From: Dokdonella sp.
GTDB lineage: Bacteria; Pseudomonadota; Gammaproteobacteria; Xanthomonadales; Rhodanobacteraceae
NCBI GenBank assembly: GCA_023228465.1
Contig: JALOBC010000014.1
Location: 1-64,000, forward strand
Length of the DNA: 64,000 bases
Direction of reading: 5' to 3'
This document shows, one piece after another, positions 50,198 to 56,910 of the stretch (positions within the stretch are counted from its first letter, which is position 1; the number at the start of each line of letters is the position of its first letter). Made by a program: the position numbers and the translations under genes. Under the pieces are notes generated by a model, which was not told the DNA's origin, did no database searches, and saw only the letters and a list, made by a program, of their open reading frames with translations.

Positions 50198-50890
50198 TCA
50201 ATCGTAATCCCACAGCACGCGCACCTTTTGCAGGCGCACGCTGCTGCCCTCACAGGCGCTGAACGTGGCCCGCACCATGTAGCTGCACCGCGTGCTGTGC
50301 ACCCAGCGGTTCGGACCCACGTGGGTGTTGCCCCACAGCGGGCCGGGCGCATTGGCGACACCGGTGTCCACAACGCCCAGCTGCACGACCGTGCGCAGCG
50401 AAGAGTCGGGGTCGTTGACGCGCTGGCAGATTTCCCACAGGGTCGTCTCCACTCCGGCCGTGGCCGAATCGTCGATCGCCCACACGTCCATCCAGGTGAT
50501 GCGGTGGTCGTTGGGGAACTCGATTGCCGCGTCGGCCGTCCTGACCGGCGAGCCCGGCTGGCATGACACGCTGTATGAGCTGTTGAACGTCGTCAAGGCG
50601 TTCTGGCCACGGAATTGGAAGTCCGGCCCGGCGACCGAGGTCCAGATCGGATCCACCAGCGGGTCGAGTGTCTGCGGGCTCGCCCCGTCGCGGGCGATCC
50701 GGGCGGCGAGCAGCTCGTCGTGATCGAACGTCGGCGCCCGCCACACCTCGTCGGTCACCGGGTTGAATCCCAGCGCGGTGATCTCGGCCGGGTCCATGAT
50801 GCGCGTGTCGCCGGGCAGCGGATCGGCCGGGGCGGTGCCTGCCAGGCCCAGTCCGAACAGGGTGGTCGCGACGGCAAGTCGTAGTTTCAT
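50198..50890 (-). CDS. Secreted four-cysteine protein, family A, downstream copy
   Basis: I do not recognise this 230-residue protein. It has a Sec signal peptide (1-22, ending APA) and an N-terminal motif DPAEITALGFNPVTDEVWRAP. A core follows with Cys110, Cys155, Cys202 and Cys213. Motifs include SCQPGSPVRTADAAIEFP, a Trp/Asp stretch WMDVWAIDDS, TLWEICQ and the closing CSYMVRATFSAC followed by VRLQKVRVLW. The pattern suggests a disulfide-bonded beta-rich periplasmic or extracellular protein. ATG 50890 has GGAGAG 6 nt upstream. It is the last gene of the downstream operon and pairs with the copy at 52520-53203. Confidence 0.85.
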   Translation of the reverse strand: MKLRLAVATTLFGLGLAGTAPADPLPGDTRIMDPAEITALGFNPVTDEVWRAPTFDHDELLAARIARDGASPQTLDPLVDPIWTSVAGPDFQFRGQNALTTFNSSYSVSCQPGSPVRTADAAIEFPNDHRITWMDVWAIDDSATAGVETTLWEICQRVNDPDSSLRTVVQLGVVDTGVANAPGPLWGNTHVGPNRWVHSTRCSYMVRATFSACEGSSVRLQKVRVLWDYD

Positions 50891-50904
50891 TGCGTTCTCT
50901 CCGC

Positions 50905-51495
50905 TCATGGCAGATCGTAATCCACGTTGGTGTTGAACATGCCGCGGAAGATGCGGTCGGGGATGTCTGCCTCGATGAAGACCTTCTGCACTTCGGAGGT
51001 GCCGGTGGTGCAGGGAATCGTGCTGATGTCGAAGCGCGCTTCGGCCCAGTACCTGCAATCCAGGTTTTGGGGCGTGTCGAAGATCGACATGCTGGTGATG
51101 AAGTAGCCATTCGCATTCGGACTGGGGGTTGCCGTAGCCAGTTCGGTGGTGGTCGGATTGACCTCGTCCTGGCTCATGCAGGTCTTCATCAGGCGGGTCG
51201 TCATCGGAGGCGCACCGGCGGTGTTGCGCCCGTACATGTTCACGAAGGCGACCTGGTGGCTGTCGGGCAGGGTGAACGGGAAGCGCACGACGTGCGCGGA
51301 CGCCCGCGTCGTGGAATTCGTGCACCGGTAGCTGCCATTGGCGTGGGTAAAGGTATCGGCTGTCCGCGCCGGCTGCCCGGCCGCGCCGGTGATCTGCCGG
51401 TACTCGCGGTTGTGGAACGTTGGCGGGTCGTTGGCCAGCGCGCTGGAGGCGAGCAGGCAGCCGGCGAGTGCGGTCATGGAAATTGCGTTGCGCAT
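50905..51495 (-). CDS. Secreted four-cysteine protein, family B, downstream copy
   Basis: This 196-residue protein of unknown function has a signal peptide (1-21, ending ALA) and conserved text ITGAAGQPARTADTFTHANG, FPFTLPD, APPM, CRYWAEARFDISTIPC and a C-terminal signature DRIFRGMFNTN. Cysteines are at 58, 106, 147 and 162. ATG 51495 is chosen over 51501 because AGGAG is 8 nt upstream. It sits between family C (14-nt gap) and family A (14-nt gap). The DRIFRGMFNTN tail is identical in its paralogue, implying a constrained functional or interaction surface. Confidence 0.85.
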   Translation of the reverse strand: MRNAISMTALAGCLLASSALANDPPTFHNREYRQITGAAGQPARTADTFTHANGSYRCTNSTTRASAHVVRFPFTLPDSHQVAFVNMYGRNTAGAPPMTTRLMKTCMSQDEVNPTTTELATATPSPNANGYFITSMSIFDTPQNLDCRYWAEARFDISTIPCTTGTSEVQKVFIEADIPDRIFRGMFNTNVDYDLP

Positions 51496-51509
51496 GTTCA
51501 TGCTCCTGC

Positions 51510-52133
51510 TCAGCGTTGGTGCTGCACGCGGATCTTGCGGACGGTCGAGGTACTGCAACTGGTGAACTCGACGTAGGCCCAGTAGGTGCAAAGATGGGCG
51601 TTGGCGACCGGCGATCCGGCCACCGCTGTCGTCACCGTGAAGCTGCCGGCATCGGTCTCACTCTTGATATCGGCGAGATTCGTGTTGACCGGTGCCGAGG
51701 CCGGCCCGAGGTCGGGCAGGCACGATTCGCGCAGGACCGCGCGGATGTCATCCGTGGCGGAAGAATCCTGGCCCCACATGCGGAAGTACGTCATCTTGCG
51801 CCCGTGCGGGATGTCCAGGCGCGCGTAGGCCCAGAGATTGGTTGCCGGTTCCTGGCAGAAGAAGCTGCCGGTGGTCGGGTGCGTGGCGTACGACAACAGG
51901 TTTCCGTTGGAGCGAAAGTCCACGCCCAAGGCATTGGTCCAGGTCACGCCGGGCAACATTTCGGCGGGCAGCAATTCGGCCTCGGTGATGCCGGCATCGG
52001 CATCGAAGGTCCAGGGTGCGGCGTCCGCGGTCATGGATACGACGGCGCCGGGCACCTGTTCATCCAGCGGCAGGGCCGCACCGGCGGTGCCCATGGCAAG
52101 CGCCAGGGCGACGGTCAGGCATGTTCGTTGCAT
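51510..52133 (-). CDS. Secreted four-cysteine protein, family C, downstream copy
   Basis: This 207-residue protein has a signal peptide (about 1-20) and cysteines at 93, 138, 182 and 193. The segments WTNALGVDFRS, WAYARLDIPHGRK, YFRMWGQDSS, CLPD and CTYWAYVEFTSC are conserved with the copy at 53814-54392. ATG 52133 has GGAGAG about 9 nt upstream; an open frame to 52316 lacks conservation. It is the first gene of the downstream operon. No known family or enzymatic motif was recognised. Confidence 0.85.
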   Translation of the reverse strand: MQRTCLTVALALAMGTAGAALPLDEQVPGAVVSMTADAAPWTFDADAGITEAELLPAEMLPGVTWTNALGVDFRSNGNLLSYATHPTTGSFFCQEPATNLWAYARLDIPHGRKMTYFRMWGQDSSATDDIRAVLRESCLPDLGPASAPVNTNLADIKSETDAGSFTVTTAVAGSPVANAHLCTYWAYVEFTSCSTSTVRKIRVQHQR

Positions 52134-52284
52134 GATCCTCAGCTCTCCAGTTCGAACCCAGGCAAGCCGCGTGGCGCGGGGTCCGGTTCGCCACGCGTGG
52201 ATGTAGCAGCGCCATGGGGCGCCGCGACGCACCTTCACCCATGGCGCACGCCGCGCCCGGGCGAATTCCTTCCAACAAGGCTGA

Positions 52285-52292
52285 CAATAGCG
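52285..52292 (-). promoter_or_regulatory. Shared upstream motif of the downstream operon
   Basis: CGCTATTG on the minus strand lies 152 bp before the family C start. The same octamer lies 151 bp before the paralogous start at 54392. TATTGT could be a -10; no clear -35 is visible. Confidence 0.4.
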
Positions 52293-52416
52293 GAATCTCG
52301 CGCACAGACTTGACATCTGCCGTGCCGGCGGCCTGCGCCGCAGCGAAGTCGCAGGCCGGGACGGCGCCCCATGGCTCGCTCACATCCACCGCTCCGCATG
52401 CGATGGCGGACGGTGG

Positions 52417-52445
52417 GCGCCGGCCCCGGCAGCCGGGGCCGGCGC
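52417..52445. terminator. GC-rich 13-bp hairpin after the upstream operon
   Basis: GCGCCGGCCCCGG pairs perfectly with CCGGGGCCGGCGC around CAG, 75 bp past the family A stop. It lacks a T-tract on either strand, so it may be a pause or stability element instead of a classical terminator. Confidence 0.5.
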
Positions 52446-52519
52446 GTGCCCTCGGGCTCTACCGCGTTGCCAGGGCGTCGTGATGAACGCCCCTCACCCG
52501 CAGGGGCCGGCGCCTGAGC

Positions 52520-53203
52520 TCACCGGCCCCACAACACGCGCGCCTTCTGCACGCGTACGTCGGAATTCGCGCAGGCGCTGAAGGTGGCGCGCACGAAATA
52601 GGTGCAGATCGAGCTGCGCACCCAGCGTTCGCCCGGGATGGCCTGCGATGCATAGCCCGCGCCTGGCGCGCTGGCCGTGCCGGTCGTGACGGCGCCCAGC
52701 GAGACGACCGTGCGATAATCGGGGTTCGCCGAAAGCTCACTTTGGCACACCTCCCACAGCGTCACATCGACGCCGGCGCTGGTCGAGTTGTCGACGGTCC
52801 AGGCCTGGAAATGGGTCAACTTGCGATCGCCGGGGAACTGGATCGCCGCATCGGCGGTGCGCACCGGCGAGCCGGGCTTGCAGGACACGCTCATGTCCGG
52901 GCCTGCGTGGAACTGCGCGCCCTGGCCACGGAAATGGAAGTCGGTACCCGAGACGGAAGCCCACCATGGGTCGTCCAGTGCACTGGGCGTTTCCGGCGCC
53001 TCGGTTTTGGCGGCCTGATCGTCGGTGACCTGCTCGACCGGCGGCGCCCGCCAGACCTCATCGTGCAGCGGGTCGAAGCCAAGCTCGAGGATCTCGGCAG
53101 GATCGGTGACGCGGATATCGCCAGGTTGCGGACCGGCGGCGAGGGCGGTGCCTGCCAGCAGCAGGCCCGACAGGGCGCAGGCACGCGCGCGTGATGCGTT
53201 CAT
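52520..53203 (-). CDS. Secreted four-cysteine protein, family A, upstream copy
   Basis: This 227-residue paralogue of the protein at 50198-50890 has a signal peptide (1-22, ending ALA), the same DPAEILELGFDPLHDEVWRAP opening and SCKPGSPVRTADAAIQFP. It also shares TLWEVCQ and CTYFVRATFSAC followed by VRVQKARVLW. Cysteines at 108, 153, 200 and 211 repeat the 45-47-11 spacing. Between residues about 55 and 78 the two copies differ and this one is acidic. ATG 53203 fits the GGGAGAG site better than the tandem ATG 53206. It is the last gene of the upstream operon. Confidence 0.85.
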   Translation of the reverse strand: MNASRARACALSGLLLAGTALAAGPQPGDIRVTDPAEILELGFDPLHDEVWRAPPVEQVTDDQAAKTEAPETPSALDDPWWASVSGTDFHFRGQGAQFHAGPDMSVSCKPGSPVRTADAAIQFPGDRKLTHFQAWTVDNSTSAGVDVTLWEVCQSELSANPDYRTVVSLGAVTTGTASAPGAGYASQAIPGERWVRSSICTYFVRATFSACANSDVRVQKARVLWGR

Positions 53204-53217
53204 CATGCTCTCCCTCT

Positions 53218-53817
53218 TCATGGCGTGGTCGGTGCGTTGGTGTTGAACATGCCGCGGAAGATGCGGTCCCTCAGCGTGTGCTCGAGGCGGATCTTCTGGA
53301 TGTAGCTGATGCCGGTCGTGCACGGGATCGCGCTGATGTCGATACGCGCTTCGACCCAATAGCGGCAGTTGTAGGTGTCCGGCGTATCATGAACGCCGAG
53401 CGGCACCGAGAAATATCCTTCGCCGGGCGGCAGCTGCACGGGCCAGGCGACGAGCTCGGTGGTCACCGGCGGCTCCGTGCTGTGCCAGGCGAGGCAGGTC
53501 TTCAATACCGCCAGCTCCATCGGCGGCGCGTCGCTGGTGTGGCGGGCATGGACCGTGACCCAGTTGAGGTAATTCGTGTCGGGAATGGTGAACGGGTAGC
53601 GCACGACATGTGGCACCGGTCGTGTCGCCGCATTCGTGCATTGATACCCGCCGTTGGAGTGCGTGTACTGGTCATCCGTCTGCGCGGGCTGCCCGGCCGT
53701 GCCGCTGATGCCCCACAGCTCGTACTGATGATCCTTGCGGCTGTCGTTGGCCTGCGCGGCGGTAATGGACAGGCAGGCCGCGACGAGGAGGGGAACACAG
53801 GTCCTGGAGATGTTCAT
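53218..53817 (-). CDS. Secreted four-cysteine protein, family B, upstream copy
   Basis: This 199-residue paralogue of 50905-51495 has a signal peptide (about 1-23, ending AQA) and conserved GTAGQPAQTDDQYTHSNGG, YPFTIPD, CRYWVEARIDISAIPC and DRIFRGMFNTN. Cysteines lie at 60, 108, 151 and 166, again 48 and 15 apart for the outer pairs. The start overlaps the family C stop by ATGA, unlike the 14-nt gap in the other copy. Function unknown. Confidence 0.85.
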   Translation of the reverse strand: MNISRTCVPLLVAACLSITAAQANDSRKDHQYELWGISGTAGQPAQTDDQYTHSNGGYQCTNAATRPVPHVVRYPFTIPDTNYLNWVTVHARHTSDAPPMELAVLKTCLAWHSTEPPVTTELVAWPVQLPPGEGYFSVPLGVHDTPDTYNCRYWVEARIDISAIPCTTGISYIQKIRLEHTLRDRIFRGMFNTNAPTTP

Positions 53818-54392
53818 TCGGTGTGCTCCACGAAGACCTTGCGAACCGACAGGTTGGTGCAACCGGGCATGTAGACGTAGGCCCAGTAGGTGCATTGCCC
53901 ACTGTCGACCTCGACCGGGGGATCGATCGTCGCGTTGACCGTGAAACCGCCGGGGCTGCCGCTGCTGCTCACCGTCGCCAGCGTCGTCTGCACCGGATTG
54001 GCGGCGGCAGCCGTATCGGGCAGGCACACGCGGCGCAGATCGGCGCTCACGTTCTTGGTAGACGAGAAATCCTGGCCCCACAGCCGGAAGTAGCGGATCT
54101 TGCGGAATTTGGGGATGTCCAGGCGCGCATACGCGTACTCGAGGCTCGAGGGCGCCACGCACCAGAACGTGCCAAGGGTCGGGTTGGATGCCAGCGTCTG
54201 GCCGTCGCTGACGCGGCGGAAATCGTAGCCGAGCGCGGTCGTCCAGGCCGTCCCGGCCGGGGGAGCGGCAGGTTCGGTCTCGGCTGCACGTGCGCTGTCC
54301 AGCAGCGGACCGCCGTCGGCCGCGGTTTGCGCCATCGCCGACATTGGCCAGGCGGCCGCCGCGAGGGCCATGATCAGGATCTTTCGTTGCAT
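53814..54392 (-). CDS. Secreted four-cysteine protein, family C, upstream copy
   Basis: This 192-residue paralogue of 51510-52133 has a signal peptide (1-21, ending AMA), a short variable Ala/Pro-rich stretch, then WTTALGYDFRR, YAYARLDIPKFRK, YFRLWGQDFSS, CLPD and CTYWAYVYMPGC followed by VRKVFVEH. Cysteines are at 78, 123, 167 and 178. Three ATG codons are close together; 54392 is chosen because GGAGAG lies 7 nt upstream. It is the first gene of the upstream operon. Confidence 0.85.
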   Translation of the reverse strand: MQRKILIMALAAAAWPMSAMAQTAADGGPLLDSARAAETEPAAPPAGTAWTTALGYDFRRVSDGQTLASNPTLGTFWCVAPSSLEYAYARLDIPKFRKIRYFRLWGQDFSSTKNVSADLRRVCLPDTAAAANPVQTTLATVSSSGSPGGFTVNATIDPPVEVDSGQCTYWAYVYMPGCTNLSVRKVFVEHTE

Positions 54393-54715
54393 CAGCATGC
54401 TCTCCATTGGAAACGCCAAAGCAGATTCGCGCGGGCTGGCGGTTTCCACGCGCGCTTGCACACGTCCCCCGCGGGGTCAGAACATGCGTGCCGACGATCG
54501 CCTGCAAGGGACAGGCCGCGCTCATTGGCGCCTGGCAATACCCAATAGCGCAGTTGAGCGAGAGAACCAGACACGCCGATCGATGCAGGGTCCGGACGCA
54601 CTGGCGCCAGGCGCAATGTCTCCAGGTGACGAACCGCGGCGCGGTCGTCGCCTTTCACCACCAGAGGGGGTCGCCGCGGCATTGCGCAGCGGCAGCAGCA
54701 TGTGCGGCGCCGCGT
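54393..54715. other. Leader region of the upstream duplicated operon
   Basis: No gene is supported in these 323 bases. The region contains CGCTATTG at 54543-54550 and, just downstream of it, GGTATTG, either of which could be a -10. It separates the operon from the oxygenase gene that ends at 54716 on the same strand. Confidence 0.5.
54543..54550 (-). promoter_or_regulatory. Shared upstream motif of the upstream operon
   Basis: CGCTATTG on the minus strand, 151 bp before the family C start, the counterpart of the motif at 52285-52292. Confidence 0.4.
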
Positions 54716-55321
54716 TCAGCCAGCCGAACCAAAGAACATCAGATACACCAGCCGCCCATTGGCCAGCGTATCGCCGAAGCCCTCACCGGCGGTGTGCCAC
54801 AGCCAGGGTCGCAGCAACAGCAGGCGGTTGAAGCGCATCGGTACGCGCAGGGTCAGTTCCCAGGCGCTCTCGTCGTTGCTGTCGCGCTCGATGATGTCGC
54901 GATGCATGTCCTGCATGGAGGCGTAGCCCATGGCATGCAGTTCCTCCGCGTTGAGCGGTCCGCGCTCGGTGCCGGTGCGCCTGTGGCGGAAGAACTCGGT
55001 GCCACCCGCGCAATGTTCGGGCAGGCTGAGATAGAGGATTCCCGACCAGTGCGACTGGTCCACGTGCACCCTGGCACGGCCGCGGTCGGCGGCCAGGGTG
55101 ATGCGGCACTTGGCGTGTGACTGCGGCGGATCGAGCAGGCGCAAGGGCTCGCCGAGGATGCGCGAGACCTGCGGCACGAGGCCGTCGAGCTGCACGCGTT
55201 GCCGCGAATTGCGGCCCGGAAAGGCCCCGTCCTGTGGCGGATATTCGAGCTCGAGCGCCTTCTCGCGCAGGGCCTGCGGGTTGCCGAGGAAGTCGTCGAC
55301 GATGACGATGGAGGTGGGCAT
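54716..55321 (-). CDS. DUF6445-like putative 2-oxoglutarate/Fe(II) oxygenase
   Basis: The 201-residue protein begins SIVIVDDFLGNPQALREKAL, an opening common in DUF6445-like and prolyl-4-hydroxylase-type proteins. It carries an HxD iron motif in RVHVDQSHWSGILYLS, a later histidine in WLWHTAGEGFGD, and an arginine in NGRLVYLMFFG that could bind 2-oxoglutarate. The substrate is unknown. Its ATG shares one base with the stop of the glycosyltransferase gene upstream (TGATG), so the two are coupled. It ends before the leader of the duplicated operon. Confidence 0.75.
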   Translation of the reverse strand: MPTSIVIVDDFLGNPQALREKALELEYPPQDGAFPGRNSRQRVQLDGLVPQVSRILGEPLRLLDPPQSHAKCRITLAADRGRARVHVDQSHWSGILYLSLPEHCAGGTEFFRHRRTGTERGPLNAEELHAMGYASMQDMHRDIIERDSNDESAWELTLRVPMRFNRLLLLRPWLWHTAGEGFGDTLANGRLVYLMFFGSAG

Positions 55322-56037
55322 CAGAGTTCTTCGGTGGTGGTCCGGCGGGCGCGGCGGATCAGCCAGGCAACGCCGCGCAGGTCGGCGATGCCGACCAGCG
55401 CGCGACCCAGGTTGTTGTACTTCGATTGGCCGGTGGTGCGCGGGCGATGGTTCACCGGCACCGACACCACCTGCCAGCCGGCGCGTTGCATCAGCGCCGG
55501 AAGGTAGCGATGCATGTGGTCGAACCAGGGCAGCTCGAGGAACGCCTCGCGCTCGAACAGCTTGAGACCGCAGCCGGTATCGGGCGTGGCATCGTGCAAG
55601 ATGCGTGCGCGAATGGCGTTGGCCCAGCGCGAGGCCCAGCGCTTGCTGCCAGAATCGCGCCGCGCCACCCGCCAGCCGGCAAACAGCTTGATGGTGGCCG
55701 GCGACGCATCGCGCAAGGCGAGCAGTTTCGGAATGTCGGCCGGGTCGTTCTGTCCGTCGCCATCGAGTGTGGCGATCCACGCCGCGCGCGCCGCCTTGAC
55801 GCCATTGCGGATCGCCGTGCTCTGGCCACTCTGCGCATGGTGGCGGATCACGCGCAATTCGGGAAACGTGGCCTTGGCCTGCTGCAGCATCGCCAGCGTG
55901 TCATCGCGGCTGGCGTCATCCACGTACACGACCTCGAAGCCGACGCGCCCGCGCAGCGCCGCGGCGATCTCGCCCAGCAGTGGCAGGATGTTGTCCCGCT
56001 CGTTGAACACGGGCACGACGACGGACAGTTCGGGCAT
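55321..56037 (-). CDS. Family 2 glycosyltransferase (polyprenol-phosphate mannose synthase-like)
   Basis: The 238-residue protein has the GT-A start LSVVVPVFNERDNI, VVYVDDASRDDT, the metal-binding ATLDGDGQNDP and the closing HRPRTTGQSKYNN typical of DPM1/ArnC-type transferases, followed by a short C-terminal membrane-proximal helix instead of two full membrane segments. It probably moves a sugar from a nucleotide to polyprenol phosphate for envelope glycans. It is coupled to the following oxygenase gene. Confidence 0.9.
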   Translation of the reverse strand: MPELSVVVPVFNERDNILPLLGEIAAALRGRVGFEVVYVDDASRDDTLAMLQQAKATFPELRVIRHHAQSGQSTAIRNGVKAARAAWIATLDGDGQNDPADIPKLLALRDASPATIKLFAGWRVARRDSGSKRWASRWANAIRARILHDATPDTGCGLKLFEREAFLELPWFDHMHRYLPALMQRAGWQVVSVPVNHRPRTTGQSKYNNLGRALVGIADLRGVAWLIRRARRTTTEEL

Positions 56038-56236
56038 CGGGCAGGCAATCCACGCACAAGCGTCGCATTATCGCCGATCGGTGCCGGTGACTGCATTGCC
56101 ACGCTCGCCTCGCAGCAGGGGTTGAAGCGCGCCGGCCGCGTTGCCGACGCCGAGCCGCCTGCCGCGGGCTTTCGCTGCGCGAGTCCTGCTGGCATGCTCT
56201 GGCTGCGCTCAACCCCCCAATCAGCGGAGACTGCTT

Positions 56237-56815
56237 ATGACCCTGATGCTGCTCGGTCTGGTGCTGTTCCTAGGCGCCCACTCCACGCAGATGATCGCGC
56301 CGGGCTGGCGGGCGCAGCGGGTGGCGCGGATGGGACTGCTGCCCTGGAAGGCGCTGTACGCGGTGGTGTCGATCGCCGGATTCGTGCTCATCATCGTCGG
56401 CTTCGGCCAGGCGCGGCAGGCGCCGCTGCTGGCGTGGTCGCCGCCGTTGGGCCTGCAGCACGTGAACCACCTGCTCACGCTTGCCGCCTTCATCCTGATC
56501 GTCGCCGCCTATGTGCCGCGCAATCACTTCAAGGCCTGGCTCGGCCATCCGATGCTCGCCGGGGTGGCGCTGTGGGCGTTCGGACACCTGCTGGTCACGC
56601 GCTTCCAGCACGACCTGGTGCTGTTCGGTGCGTTCCTGGCGTGGGCACTGGTGGACTTCGTGATTTCCCGTCGCCGCGACCGGCGCGCCGGCGTGCAATA
56701 CCCGCCAGGCACGCTGGCCGGGGATGCCATCGTGGTGGTCGTGGGGGTGCTTGCCTGGGCGGTCTTTGCCTTCTGGCTGCATCTGGCCCTGATCGGCGTC
56801 AAGCCGGTGGGTTGA
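56237..56815 (+). CDS. NnrU-family integral membrane protein
   Basis: The 192-residue protein has five to six membrane segments and conserved HSTQMIAPGWR, LHH-like QHVNHLLTLAAFIL and the HPMLAGVALWAFGHLL region of NnrU/Z-ISO-like proteins. NnrU was linked to nitrite/nitric-oxide metabolism in Rhodobacter, and its plant relative Z-ISO is a haem b carotenoid isomerase, so the present function is open. GGAGA 7 nt upstream supports ATG 56237. It stands alone, 45 kb from nirS. Confidence 0.85.
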   Translation: MTLMLLGLVLFLGAHSTQMIAPGWRAQRVARMGLLPWKALYAVVSIAGFVLIIVGFGQARQAPLLAWSPPLGLQHVNHLLTLAAFILIVAAYVPRNHFKAWLGHPMLAGVALWAFGHLLVTRFQHDLVLFGAFLAWALVDFVISRRRDRRAGVQYPPGTLAGDAIVVVVGVLAWAVFAFWLHLALIGVKPVG

Positions 56816-56910
56816 GCGGCGGCGTTGCCGCGCTGGATGCCGTCGCCGCGCAGCCGGTGCCAGCCGTTCTGCGCCATGCGGCATGGGCAGCAAGCGTCTG
56901 GACGCGCGGC

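Larger units (their letters stand above)
52134..52519. other. Spacer between the two duplicated operons
   Basis: These 386 bases hold no supported gene. They contain the GC-rich hairpin at 52417-52445 after the upstream operon and the shared CGCTATTG motif at 52285-52292 ahead of the downstream operon, so each set probably has its own promoter. Confidence 0.55.
50198..54392 (-). repeat. Tandem duplication of a three-gene operon (C-B-A, C-B-A)
   Basis: Six genes on one strand form two successive sets. The upstream set is 54392-52520 and the downstream set is 52133-50198. Members at equivalent positions are clear paralogues along their whole length. The order is identical, the B-A spacer is 14 nt in both sets, and the upstream regions share CGCTATTG at nearly the same distance from the first start. 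Divergence between copies is large enough that the duplication is old. Confidence 0.92.

Noticed and set aside
50198-54392. Prophage or pilus-type (chaperone-usher) assignment for the six secreted genes
   Set aside because: No chaperone, usher, prepilin peptidase motif, integrase, capsid or lysis gene is nearby, and the cysteine pattern does not match pilins.
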